Assembly: GCF_019968905.1 (NCBI RefSeq)
Contig: NZ_CP079946.1
Location: 5,394,001-5,458,000, forward strand
Reading direction: 5' to 3'
Origin: Corallococcus sp. EGB
GTDB lineage: Bacteria > Myxococcota > Myxococcia > Myxococcales > Myxococcaceae
DNA: 64,000 nt
The notes beneath the pieces were generated by a model. That model was not told where the DNA came from. It did not search any database and was given only the letters and a program-made list of their open reading frames with translations. Below are positions 50,110 through 57,947 of this stretch, in pieces (position 1 is the first letter of the stretch; each line of letters opens with the position of its first letter). The position numbers and the translations under genes were made by a program.

Positions 50110-50853
50110 CTAGCCAAACCGCTCGCGCAGGGCCGCCGCGTGGCTTCGGCTGAGGGGCAGCGGCTCCGGGAGTCCGCGCAGGTACACGTCTCCCCCGCCG
50201 CCCAGGCTCCGGTCCACGCGCTCGACGAAGGCCAGGTTGACGAGCGCGGAGCGATGGATGCGAGCGAATGTCCGCTCCGGGAGCCGCTGCTCCCAGTCCT
50301 TCAGGGGGCGCGGCGAGAGGGTCTGCCCGCCATCCGCCGCGAAGACCTCCGAGTAGTCGCCCGCGCCACGGACGCAGACAATCTGCTCCACCCGCACGAA
50401 GCGGGACTTCGCGCCGTTCTCCAGCAGCAGCAGATCCCCCTCAGTGAGCTTCTGCCGGCCCGGGCCCCGAGCAGGCTCGGCCCCTCCTGGCTCCTCCCCC
50501 GCGAGCCGTGACAGCGTCCGCGCGAGCCGGTCCGGGTGCACCGGCTTGAGCAGGTAATCCAGCGCGTTGACCTCGAATGCGCGCAGCGCGTGCGCGTCAT
50601 GGGCCGTCACGAAGATGACGTCGAAAGGGCACGCCGGCAGCCGGGCAAGGAGGTCGAAGCCGCTCTCCCCCGGCATCTGCACGTCCAGGAAGAGGAGGGA
50701 CGGCTGGAGCTCCTCGATGCGCGCGAGCGCGGAGGTGACGCCGTCCGCCTCGCCCACCACCTTCACCCAGGGGTAGGGCCGCAGCAGCTCGCGCAACTCC
50801 GCGCGGGCCAGCCGCTCGTCATCCACCAACAAGGCGCGCTGCGGGGGCGTCAT
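50110..50853 (-). CDS. LytTR-type response regulator
   Basis: 247 aa. Receiver domain 1-120: RALLVDDERLARAELRELL (acidic pair), LLFLDVQMPGESGFDLL (phospho-Asp), VIFVTAHD and DYLLKPVHPDRL (Lys). LytTR DNA-binding domain 140-245: LLLLENGAKSRFVRVEQIVC, FARIHRSALVNLAFVERVDR. Binds DNA through an all-beta fold. Overlaps the histidine kinase gene by 35 bases, so kinase and regulator are translated together. Target genes unknown. Confidence 0.95.
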   Translation of the reverse strand: MTPPQRALLVDDERLARAELRELLRPYPWVKVVGEADGVTSALARIEELQPSLLFLDVQMPGESGFDLLARLPACPFDVIFVTAHDAHALRAFEVNALDYLLKPVHPDRLARTLSRLAGEEPGGAEPARGPGRQKLTEGDLLLLENGAKSRFVRVEQIVCVRGAGDYSEVFAADGGQTLSPRPLKDWEQRLPERTFARIHRSALVNLAFVERVDRSLGGGGDVYLRGLPEPLPLSRSHAAALRERFG

Positions 50854-51934
50854 GCGACTCCTCGGCAAGGGTGGGGGTCCATTCGATGGCGGGCAGTTCG
50901 AGGGTGACGTGGACCCAACCCCCCGCCTCGGATTGCTCCAGCCGGGCGCGCTCCGGGAAGAGCTGCGCCAGGCGCTCGCGCACGTTGCGCAGTCCCGTGC
51001 CCGTTCCCCGGGGCCCCGGCTCACGGTCCAGGGGCGCCCAGTGGCCCGTGTTGGCCACGTGAATGCGCAGCACGTCCTGCTCCCGGCGGACCTGGAGGCA
51101 CATCCGCACCGGGAGCACGCCGGACGCCATGCCGTGCTTCACCGCGTTGTCCACCACCGGCTGGATGAGGAAGGCCGGGACGGCGAGCCGCTCGGTGCCC
51201 GGCATCACGTCCAGGGTCACGTCCAGCTTCTCCTCGAAGCGCACCGACTCGATGCTCAGGTAGCTGCGCACCATGGAGAGTTCCTCCTCCAGGGGCACGT
51301 GGGCGGCGTCGCCCTTCTGGAGCGCGAAGCGCAGGAAGTCCGCCATCTCCGTCACCATCCGCCGGGCGCGGGCGGGGTCCTCCCCAATCAGGGCGCGCAC
51401 GGAGGTGAGGGCATTGAAGAGGAAGTGGGGGTGCACCTGGTGGCGGAGCGAGGCGAGCCGGGCCTCCTGCGCGAGCGCGTCCGCCCGAAGCGCCCGCTCC
51501 CGCTCCTCCTGCCACGCGCGGCCGTGCTTGATGCCGAAGTAGAGCCCGCTCCAGCACAGGAGCGTGACGGCGTACTCGAACGAGAAGCGCGGCAGCAGCT
51601 GCGCCGCCCACTTGTAGGTGGCCGGGTAGAACCAGGCCGCCCACAGCTCCCCCAGCGCCGCCCATATCGCGCCAAACACGGCGCTGCCCATGATGGCCCA
51701 CGCCGCCTGGCGCGAGAACGAGCCCGGGGCGACGCGCCGGTAGCCCAGCCGCAGCACACTGGAGAGGACGAGCCCGAACACGGCGCGCACGCCCTTGGCC
51801 ATCACCAGCCGCAGCTCGCCGCCCTCCGCCGCGACGATGGGCAGGAACGTGATGATGAGCAGGACGGCGTACAGCCCCCAGCCCCCGAACTGCAGGGGCC
51901 AGAAGGAGGGTGCCAGGGCCAGCCGATGCTTCAT
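50819..51934 (-). CDS. LytS/YehU-type sensor histidine kinase
   Basis: 371 aa. Four membrane helices in residues 10-135 (FGGWGLYAVLLIITFLPIVA; AAWAIMGSAVFGAIWAALGEL; FEYAVTLLCWSGLYFG and one near 48-62). Cytoplasmic part: SLRHQVHPHFLFNALTSVRA with the phospho-His, FLIQPVVDNAVKHGM (N box) and GTGTGLRNVRERL (G box). This is the His_kinase family that pairs with LytTR regulators, here the overlapping gene downstream. Start ATG 51934 (MKHRLALAP); a longer frame exists inside the next gene. Confidence 0.95.
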   Translation of the reverse strand: MKHRLALAPSFWPLQFGGWGLYAVLLIITFLPIVAAEGGELRLVMAKGVRAVFGLVLSSVLRLGYRRVAPGSFSRQAAWAIMGSAVFGAIWAALGELWAAWFYPATYKWAAQLLPRFSFEYAVTLLCWSGLYFGIKHGRAWQEERERALRADALAQEARLASLRHQVHPHFLFNALTSVRALIGEDPARARRMVTEMADFLRFALQKGDAAHVPLEEELSMVRSYLSIESVRFEEKLDVTLDVMPGTERLAVPAFLIQPVVDNAVKHGMASGVLPVRMCLQVRREQDVLRIHVANTGHWAPLDREPGPRGTGTGLRNVRERLAQLFPERARLEQSEAGGWVHVTLELPAIEWTPTLAEESHDAPAARLVGG

Positions 51935-51984
51935 GGCGGGCAACCTACCAGAGCGCGGGCGGGACAAGGCTGCGTCCAGGCGGC

Positions 51985-53124
51985 TCAGCCACGGCCCTTC
52001 AGCGTCGCGCGCAGCGCGGTGCCGAACGCGCGCATCTCCTCCACCGTGCCGAGCGTGAGCCGCAGGGCGGAGATGTCCGAGGGGATGGGGGTGCTCGGGA
52101 CGGTCGTGACGTGGAAGCCGTGGGGCGCGAGCCGCGCGGGCAGGTCGAGCTGGTCGGCGCTCAGGGAGATCCACATGAAGTTGGCATGGCCCGCCACGTA
52201 CTTCAGCCCCAGCTCGTCCAGCACGCTGGCGGTGACCTTGCGCGACTCCGCGTTGAGCTTGCGCATGCGCGAGACGAACTGCGCGTCCTGGAGGCTCGCC
52301 TGGGCCGCCGCGACGGAGAGCGGGTTGGGGAGCGCCATCTTCCACTCGGTGAGCCGCTTGACGACGTCAGGCTGGGCGATGGCGTAGCCCACGCGCATGC
52401 CGGCGAGCCCATAAATCTTGGAGAAGGAGCGCGCGACGATGACCTTCTTCCCGGCGCGCACCAGGTCCACCATGGACTGGCCAGGGGCGGGCTCAAGGTA
52501 GTGGATGTAGACCTCGTCCACCAGCACGGTGGCGCGGGTGGACACCGCCTCGCAGAAGGCGCGCAGGCGCGACGGGTCGACGATGGTGCCCGTGGGGTTG
52601 CTGGGGTTGCACACGGAGACCAGCCGGGTGTCCGGGCTCACATGGGCCTCCATGGCGTCCAGGTCATGGGCCAGGTTCGCGTCGAGCGGAACGCGCGTCA
52701 CCTTGCCGCCGACGTGTTCAGCGAACGAGGGAAGCGCGGGAAAGGTCAGCTGCGCGCAGACGACGCCGCCGCCTCCCGAGGCGTACTCGCCCGCGACGGC
52801 GCACAAGGCCTCGAGGGAGCCGGCCGTGAGGAGGATGTGCTCCGGTGACACGTCCTCATGCTCCGCGATGAGGCGCCTCAGCGATTGGACGGCGTCGAGC
52901 GCGGCGTAGCGGCTGCTGAGATGGAGGGAGTCGCGGATGGCGCGCATGGCGCCCTCGCAAGGGCCGTAGCGGTTCTCGTTGGAGAAGAGTCGGACCGGGT
53001 CGGAGCCGGGCCGCGGCCGGGGGCCCGGTGCGGCCCGTACGAGTCCAGGCCCCAGGGCGAGGCCCGCGGTGGTCGCGGCGGCTCCAGCGAGAAGGGCTCT
53101 GCGGGTGGAAATGAAGTCGGACAC
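51985..53124 (-). CDS. Tat-exported PLP-dependent aminotransferase (HisC-like)
   Basis: 379 aa from GTG at 53124, with GGGAGA seven bases upstream. Residues 6-30, STRRALLAGAAATTAGLALG, form a twin-arginine signal (S-T-R-R-x-L). The rest is fold-type I aminotransferase: FSNENRYGPCEGAMRAI, NPSNPTGTIVD, LVDEVYIHYL (Asp for pyridine N), ARSFSKIYGLAGMRVGYAI with the Schiff-base Lys, and LRLTLGTVEEM with the carboxylate Arg. Resembles histidinol-phosphate aminotransferases, but export by Tat would put it in the periplasm, loaded with PLP. Biological role unclear. Confidence 0.85.
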   Translation of the reverse strand: MSDFISTRRALLAGAAATTAGLALGPGLVRAAPGPRPRPGSDPVRLFSNENRYGPCEGAMRAIRDSLHLSSRYAALDAVQSLRRLIAEHEDVSPEHILLTAGSLEALCAVAGEYASGGGGVVCAQLTFPALPSFAEHVGGKVTRVPLDANLAHDLDAMEAHVSPDTRLVSVCNPSNPTGTIVDPSRLRAFCEAVSTRATVLVDEVYIHYLEPAPGQSMVDLVRAGKKVIVARSFSKIYGLAGMRVGYAIAQPDVVKRLTEWKMALPNPLSVAAAQASLQDAQFVSRMRKLNAESRKVTASVLDELGLKYVAGHANFMWISLSADQLDLPARLAPHGFHVTTVPSTPIPSDISALRLTLGTVEEMRAFGTALRATLKGRG

Positions 53125-53345
53125 GGCGGTTCTCCCCGCGCTGGAGGAGTGGGAGGGCCCAGCGCGAGGAGCAGGGTATGGGGCTCCCTTCACCGGGGTG
53201 GGCCCGCATCTGTGAAGAGGAGGCGGGCGTCGGTGAGCGGCGCGGGTCATCGGTGAATGACGGGGCGGGACGCGGACTCCACGGGAATGGGCCCGTGGAA
53301 CGTTCGCGTTGGACGTCTCGAAGGACCGTCCCGACGAGAGGCGGC

Positions 53346-53560
53346 ATGACCGCACAGATCAGCCACAGCTTCATCTTTCAAGATCAGGTGTTCGATCTCG
53401 CGGCCGTTCAGGGCAAGGGCCTTTTCAAGCCTGCGCAGCACGGCCTTTCTCCGCGGAAGATTTCGACGGGGAGCAACCTGCCTGCCCCCATCTCATTCAC
53501 AGGAGGACTCCTCATCGCATCTGACTTCATCCAGGAACTCTACCTCGCGCTCCGTCGAGA
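53346..53560 (+). pseudogene. Degraded gene A sharing a 72-bp segment with a second copy
   Basis: From ATG 53346 (with GAGAGGCGGC upstream): MTAQISHSFIFQDQVFDLAA, VQGKGLFKPAQHGLSPRKIS, then TGSNLPAPISFTGGLLIASD and FIQELYLAL, after which the frame drifts into low-quality sequence to 53900. The SNLPAPISFTGG...DFIQELY part recurs at 55655-55726. Joining of the N-terminal part straight to this segment suggests an internal deletion. Family unknown. Confidence 0.5.
53472..53543 (+). repeat. 72-bp direct repeat, copy A
   Basis: Begins AGCAACCTGCCTGCCCCCAT and ends GAACTCTAC; matches 55655-55726 with about three mismatches. Same strand, 2.18 kb apart. Confidence 0.85.
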
Positions 53561-53875
53561 GCTTCCCCTCACGGAGGAGGATTCCCTGGGCACTGCATCA
53601 GGTGAGCTGTCGGCTTCAGCCACTGCTGCTGCGCCGCCTCGGCCATTGTCCGCTGGGCCTTCGCAGACTCGGCGCTCGCGCTCCTGCTCGAGGACCATCA
53701 CGCATCAGAGCAAGTGGTACTACGCCGCCGCCGCCTGTCTGGAGACCCGCGTCGAAGACTCCGGCGGGGCCCGGGTGGATGAACCATCCATGCGAGTCGC
53801 GCTTCTCGCGCCAGGACAGACATGTCCCGGGAGCCGCGCTCCACCGGAGGGATGGGCGCGGCTCGAGACGGTGAA
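53544..53875. other. Stretch with no credible gene
   Basis: 332 bases after the repeat copy A. The plus frame stays open to 53900 but encodes low-complexity Ser/Arg/Ala text with no similarity. Probably decayed sequence. Confidence 0.4.
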
Positions 53876-54352
53876 TCAGAAGCAGCTGTTGCCTGGGTAG
53901 GCCGGGCCGAAGCCGTTGTTCATGCTCGCGACGATGTAGTACGTCACCGCGCCGTAATAGCTCGTGTCGCCGTAGCAGGTCTTGATGTGAGCGCTGTAGT
54001 AGGGGCTGCCCGAGCGGTACAGCACGCCGTCGAGGTAGACGGTGAGCCCGCTACTGAACGTGCTCACCGCGCCACTCACCTCCGAATAGCCATCGAAGAT
54101 GTTGTTGCACACGGCCTTGATGCCGGAGCCATTGTAACACTTGAAATACTGCCTGACGACCGCCGAGCCGAAGCCGGCACGCTGATAGACCTGCTTGCCA
54201 TTGACGTAGATTTGGGTCGTGGCGCCGTTGGTGTTTTGCGCCATCCAGTAGGTCACCAGCGCGTCCGTTGTGGCGAACGGCCCCTCCTCCTGGGCCAGGG
54301 CAGGGGTTGCAACGGCCATCGAAAGCACAATCGCGGCGAGGAACGACTTCAT
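53876..54352 (-). CDS. Secreted Tyr/Gly-rich protein of unknown function
   Basis: 158 aa. Signal peptide MKSFLAAIVLSMAVATPALA (cleaved before QEEG). Mature part rich in Tyr, Gly, Ser, Asn with four Cys: FKCYNGSGIKAVCNNIFDGY, KTCYGDTSYYGAVTYYIVAS and a final PGNSCF. ATG 54352 has AGGAG seven bases upstream; the ATG at 54358 is too close to it. Looks like a small disulfide-bonded extracellular protein. Confidence 0.75.
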   Translation of the reverse strand: MKSFLAAIVLSMAVATPALAQEEGPFATTDALVTYWMAQNTNGATTQIYVNGKQVYQRAGFGSAVVRQYFKCYNGSGIKAVCNNIFDGYSEVSGAVSTFSSGLTVYLDGVLYRSGSPYYSAHIKTCYGDTSYYGAVTYYIVASMNNGFGPAYPGNSCF

Positions 54353-54521
54353 GAACATTCTCCTGGAGAGAAACCGAGCGACATCAGCGTCGCCCTGATG
54401 AGGGTATAGGGGGGAGGGCGGTGAGGGGGCTCGGCTGGCAGCGCACAGGAATTCGGCCCGGGGCGCTGGACTGGTTGCCTGGGTGTCGCGAGAATGTGTG
54501 CGTCTTCACCCGAGGGGGCCC

Positions 54522-55490
54522 ATGCGCACAGTCTTCTCCACGGACGCGGTCGCTGAGCAGGAGCGGCACGAGTACTGGCAGGAATTGGCGAGCAAGGTAT
54601 TTTTGGGGCTGCGGACGGAGCGCAAGAAGCCTGGGCCCTTCTTCGGACGGCTTGATCACCGTGACGCCGGGCCGTTGGGGGTGACGTATCTCCATTCCTC
54701 GGCCCAGAGCGTTCACCGGGGGGAGACGGAGATCGCCCGAGCGCCCCGGGAGTGCTACTTCCTCTGTATGCAGGTGGCCGGGGTCTGCCGACTGCGTCAG
54801 GGACGCGAGGAGCGATTCTCTCACCCCGGAGATGTGGAACTCTTTGACGGAACCCGGCCAGGAGAAATCTCGTTCGACGCGGACTACCGCCGCATCGTCA
54901 TCGTGGCGCCCTATTCCACGCTGCGGCCACGACTTTCACATCCAGATGAGATGGTGGGCAGTGTGCTCCATACCCGGGAGGGCGTGGGGGCCCTGGTGGC
55001 CGCCTACCTGCGCGCCTTCGCGGAGAACCAGGTCGCTGAACCCGTGGCGGGCTCTGTCTCGGAGAATCTGCTGGACCTCCTCGCGCTGGCCTTCAACACC
55101 CAGGGCCGCAATATCCAGACGAACACCGCGAGCGTGCGAGAGGCCCGGCGGCACGCCCTCCGCGTCTACGTCGAGCAGCACCTCGCGGAGCCATCGCTCA
55201 GCCCAGCGACAGCCGCCGCCCATTTCCACATGTCCACGCGCTACTTGCATGGGCTGTTCGCGGAAGCGGGTGAGAGCTTCATGCGGTGGGTCCTCTCGCG
55301 TCGCCTGGCTCGCTGCCGAAAAGCCCTCGAGGACCCAGACATGGGCGTGCGGAGCATCGCGGACATCGCTTTCAGCTGGGGCTTCCAGGACCTCACTCAC
55401 TTCGGCCGCGCCTTCAAGAAGGCATACGGCATGACTCCCCGAGACTGGCGCCAAGAGCGAGCCCTACAGCGGACCTACCGACGCCCTTGA
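54522..55490 (+). CDS. AraC-family transcriptional regulator
   Basis: 322 aa. N-terminal ligand/dimer domain of the AraC-binding-like type (residues 20-180; ECYFLCMQVAGVCRLRQG, HPGDVELFDGTRP). C-terminal double HTH: YVEQHLAEPSLSPATAAAHF and HMSTRYLHGLFAEAGESFM, then SIADIAFSWGFQDLTHFGRA followed by FKKAYGMTPRDWR, the AraC signature. GAGGGGG precedes the ATG. Its stop overlaps an ATG (TGATG at 55488-55492) that opens the degraded gene B. Confidence 0.94.
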   Translation: MRTVFSTDAVAEQERHEYWQELASKVFLGLRTERKKPGPFFGRLDHRDAGPLGVTYLHSSAQSVHRGETEIARAPRECYFLCMQVAGVCRLRQGREERFSHPGDVELFDGTRPGEISFDADYRRIVIVAPYSTLRPRLSHPDEMVGSVLHTREGVGALVAAYLRAFAENQVAEPVAGSVSENLLDLLALAFNTQGRNIQTNTASVREARRHALRVYVEQHLAEPSLSPATAAAHFHMSTRYLHGLFAEAGESFMRWVLSRRLARCRKALEDPDMGVRSIADIAFSWGFQDLTHFGRAFKKAYGMTPRDWRQERALQRTYRRP

Positions 55491-55921
55491 TGTTCCATCG
55501 CTTGACGGCGGGGCCGAGTACCGAGTGGCGCGTGGCCACAGTTGGGAACCGGGAAGCCCTGGCCGGGCCACGACATCTTCGACCTGGGCCACGGGGGGCC
55601 GCCAGCGGGTATTGCTGCACCTACGCAGCAGAGATGGGGCGCAGTTTCACCGATAGCAACCTGCCTGCCCCCATCTCCTTCACAGGAGGACTCCCCATCG
55701 CAGCTGACTTCATCCAGGAACTCTACGTGCACTTGGGCTTTCACCCTGCCTGGAAGTTCCGAGAGGTGCACGGGATCATCCTCGATCCAGTCGAGAAGTA
55801 CCGGTTCCGGGGGATTTGTTTCATCCTGTCGGTGCAGTGACTGGAACTCAAGGCGCGCGGCACGAGCGACGCCGACTCCATCCTGTCCATCATGAACCCG
55901 GCCAGGTTCTCTGCTCAGTAG
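55490..55921 (+). pseudogene. Degraded gene B, second copy with in-frame stop
   Basis: ATG 55490 overlaps the AraC stop. The first 40 codons are poor; then SGYCCTYAAEMGRSFTDSNL, PAPISFTGGLPIAADFIQEL, YVHLGFHPAWKFREVHGII, LDPVEKYRFRGICFILSVQ, TGA at 55838. After this stop the same frame continues LELKARGTSDADSILSIMNP-ARFSAQ to a TAG at 55919-55921, which still looks coding. So a nonsense mutation seems to split the gene. Shares 72 bp with copy A. Confidence 0.5.
55655..55726 (+). repeat. 72-bp direct repeat, copy B
   Basis: Counterpart of 53472-53543 with about three substitutions; here the coding frame continues well beyond it, so B is the less altered copy. Confidence 0.85.
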
Positions 55922-56148
55922 CCGGTACCGCCGCAGTGATTGTTCATGCCGTCCTCAGTGCCGTACGGGATGCCGTCCTCGCAGACCTGGTGGCTGGGCG
56001 CGTAGATGTCCTGCCAGATCATGCCTCCGGGCGAGGGAACAAGGCTGAAGGCGGAACCACCGAAGTTTGACGTCCAGAAGCCCACGACGTCGGGGCTGCC
56101 CTGCACGGTATCGAGCAGCTCGGAGATGTTCTTGCGCGTGTAACGCAT
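55915..56148 (-). CDS. Small 77-residue protein, unknown
   Basis: MRYTRKNISELLDTVQGSPD begins a basic helix-like N-terminus without a signal peptide. The rest is Gly/Ser/Asn/His-rich (VVGFWTSNFGGSAFSLVPSP; GTEDGMNNHCGGTGY) with two Cys. AAGGAG lies eight bases before the ATG. The leader-like start and Gly/Cys-rich end recall peptide precursors, but no modifying enzyme is nearby. The stop overlaps the end of pseudogene B by seven bases. Confidence 0.55.
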   Translation of the reverse strand: MRYTRKNISELLDTVQGSPDVVGFWTSNFGGSAFSLVPSPGGMIWQDIYAPSHQVCEDGIPYGTEDGMNNHCGGTGY

Positions 56149-56331
56149 GGTGAGGCTCCTTGCGACGAAGGGAGGCCGCGAAGGTCGAAATCCTAGGAAG
56201 CAGCGAGGATGGGCGCAATCGAGGTGGCGTCCGGAGGGCGCGCACGGGCCTCGGTGCAGCCCCTGACTGCTCGGGAGTGCTCCACGCGTGACCGGGACAG
56301 CCCGTCACGGATCGTCACCGGACAGAAAAAC

Positions 56332-56362
56332 GCCCTGCTTCCGCGGACTTGGGAAGCAGGGC
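56332..56362 (-). terminator. Terminator of the tRNA-Arg gene
   Basis: Perfect 11-base arms (56332-56342 and 56352-56362) with a nine-base loop. On the minus strand the hairpin is followed by GTTTTTC, just downstream of the tRNA 3' end. Confidence 0.85.
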
Positions 56363-56365
56363 AAT

Positions 56366-56438
56366 GACCCCGACAGGAATCGAACCTGTGGCCTGCGGTT
56401 TAGGAAACCGCCGCTCTATCCAACTGAGCTACGGGGTC
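56366..56438 (-). tRNA. tRNA-Arg (anticodon CCU)
   Basis: 73 bases. Acceptor GACCCCG pairs with CGGGGTC; D arm GCTC...GAGC; anticodon stem GCGGT/ACCGC with loop TTCCTAA (anticodon CCT at its centre, reading AGG); T arm ACAGG-TTCGATT-CCTGT. The 3' CCA is not encoded. No introns. All stems pair perfectly. Confidence 0.97.
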
Positions 56439-56768
56439 GAACAGCGCCGGGCGTTATAGCAGGCGACCCGGTGTGCGCAACGGGTCTGACGCAATACCCC
56501 GCGCTCTCTGTCCACCGCGCCGGCCTCCGCTTCCCCGGGCGCGCACCCGGCAAGCGGGCATGGCCCAGCCCTCGCGGTGCTCACGGTACGTGCGTCTTGC
56601 GCTCTTCCAGAATCTGGTTCACGCCATCCAGATTCTGGAGGAATCACCCGCGGCATCTGTCTGGAATTGGCGTGCCTTCAGGACCCGCTACGTCTGTCCA
56701 TGAGAGACAAGCACCCAGGCGTCGACTGTCCGTGACTGCGGGGCACGGCCCTTGCTCTGGCACGGGCC
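56439..56768. other. Gene-free stretch upstream of the pilus cluster
   Basis: 330 bases between the tRNA-Arg gene and pilX. It holds the tRNA promoter (minus) and presumably the pilus operon promoter. The clearest structure is a pair of palindromes at 56607-56638. A TGGCAC at 56758-56763 was considered and not called. Confidence 0.5.
56607..56638. promoter_or_regulatory. Twin 11-bp palindromes upstream of pilX
   Basis: CCAGAATCTGG (56607-56617) and CCAGATTCTGG (56628-56638) are each CCAGA-N-TCTGG, 21 bases apart centre to centre, i.e. two helical turns. Together they also form a 12-bp inverted repeat (56606-56639). This is the layout of a double operator for a dimeric regulator. Confidence 0.55.
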
Positions 56769-57512
56769 ATGGCCCCTCCTCCCCCGGAGTCCTGGTCGCG
56801 ATACGCACGACGTCCCACCCCTCCCCTCAGAAAGCGACGTGAGCGCGGCTTCGCGCTGCTGGCGGCCCTGGGTGTCACGCTCGCGCTCACCGTGACGGTG
56901 GCCTTGACGGTTCGCGGCATCACCCGCGAGGCCAACATCCAGGGTGACCTGCGCCGTCAGAAGGAGGCGTTCTTCGCCGCAGAGGCGGGACTCGCGGAGG
57001 GACGCGAAGCGATGCGCCTCCTGCTCGGGGACTCGGAGACCTACAACACCGCGCTCGCCCAACTCGGCTCCCCCGTGAGCGAACCCGGGCTCGGGTCCGC
57101 CAGCCAGCCCTGGTACGAGGTCCTTCCGTCGGGTTCCTCCGACGGCTGGAACACGTACTCGCTCACGCCGGAGGTCATGACTCCCGGCGAACTCTCGAAC
57201 GCGAAGGGCGAGGCCTACGCGGACTACCCGAAGCAGTCCAACGTCCGCTACCGCGTCTTCGTCCACGACGACGCGGACGATGCCGACTTCACCACCGACA
57301 GCAACCGTCAGGTCTGGCTCGTCGCCGTGGGCGAAGTGGTGGGCAGCAGCGGGCGCCCCACCCGCTCCGTCGTCCAGGCCCTCATCACCAATGACAATGC
57401 CTTGCAGCTCACCGGCCCGGGCTGCGTGAACCGCGGCTGCGGCCCCAACAACACCTTCAACAACACCCTGGACCGCCAGGCCCCGTCCACCCAGACCGTC
57501 CGCTTCTTCTGA
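56769..57512 (+). CDS. pilX: Type IV pilus minor protein PilX-like
   Basis: 247 aa. After a 25-residue basic leader comes RERGFALLAALGVTLALTVT, a hydrophobic PilX-type N-terminus (G-F...LLAAL) followed by ALTVRGITREANIQGDLRRQ and EAFFAAEAGLAEGREAMRLL, the conserved A-A-E-A-G-L-x-x-x helix of PilX_N proteins. The rest is a beta-rich extracellular head. It would be part of the pilus tip or priming complex. The start is uncertain: no ribosome site at ATG 56769. First gene of the cluster. Confidence 0.85.
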   Translation: MAPPPPESWSRYARRPTPPLRKRRERGFALLAALGVTLALTVTVALTVRGITREANIQGDLRRQKEAFFAAEAGLAEGREAMRLLLGDSETYNTALAQLGSPVSEPGLGSASQPWYEVLPSGSSDGWNTYSLTPEVMTPGELSNAKGEAYADYPKQSNVRYRVFVHDDADDADFTTDSNRQVWLVAVGEVVGSSGRPTRSVVQALITNDNALQLTGPGCVNRGCGPNNTFNNTLDRQAPSTQTVRFF

Positions 57513-57536
57513 AGCACGCAAGTCCTCGAGGCGTCC

Positions 57537-57947
57537 ATGCGTGTCCACCTGCTCCCCGCGCTGCTCCTCCTCGCCCCGCTCGCTTCCGCGGAGGACCGCG
57601 GCGAGGTCCTCTTCAATCAGGCCTGCTCCCGCTGTCACGTCGCCCGCGTGCCGACGAAGGCCGAGCCCACCTCCGGCCTCATCGCCGCGTCCAGGGGCAA
57701 CGGCCCCAACCTGGGTGAGCTGATGCAACGCCGCACCTACGCCCAGGTCCGCACGTGGATCCAGGGCCCGCATCGCATCCGGCCCGACACGGGCTGTGAC
57801 ACGCGCATGCTCGCGCCCTCCGACCTGGACACGCTCATGTCCTTCCTCGCCACTGCCTCCCAGCCCCCCGAACCTCCACGCAAGGAGCGGTTGCGCCAGG
57901 AGCTGGAGCAGCAGCTGGCCGAGCGCCGCGCGAAGGAGACGCGATGA
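57537..57947 (+). CDS. tfcP: Cytochrome c-like protein of the pilus cluster (TfcP-like)
   Basis: 136 aa. Signal peptide MRVHLLPALLLLAPLASA, then GEVLFNQACSRCHVARVPTK with a CxxCH heme site (C30, C33, H34). The segment where class I cytochromes carry the distal Met reads RPDTGCDTRMLAPSDLDTLM (C87, M91), followed by a charged C-terminal helix. In M. xanthus a non-canonical cytochrome c, TfcP, encoded in a pilX/pilY1 cluster assists calcium loading of PilY1; place and features here match. Overlaps pilY1 by ATGA. Confidence 0.8.
   Translation: MRVHLLPALLLLAPLASAEDRGEVLFNQACSRCHVARVPTKAEPTSGLIAASRGNGPNLGELMQRRTYAQVRTWIQGPHRIRPDTGCDTRMLAPSDLDTLMSFLATASQPPEPPRKERLRQELEQQLAERRAKETR

Noticed and set aside
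55838-55840. Second in-frame TGA followed by coding-like sequence (pseudogene B) as a possible Sec codon
   Set aside because: No redox motif around it, the same gene is otherwise degraded, and no hairpin is seen just downstream; a nonsense mutation is simpler.
56366-56438. tRNA-Arg(CCU) as an attachment site with a direct repeat in the window
   Set aside because: Only about ten bases of chance similarity (near 48945) were found; no 3'-end repeat and no integrase.
56758-56763. TGGCAC as the -24 element of a sigma-54 promoter for pilX
   Set aside because: No TTGC at the right distance, and the site would overlap the start codon.
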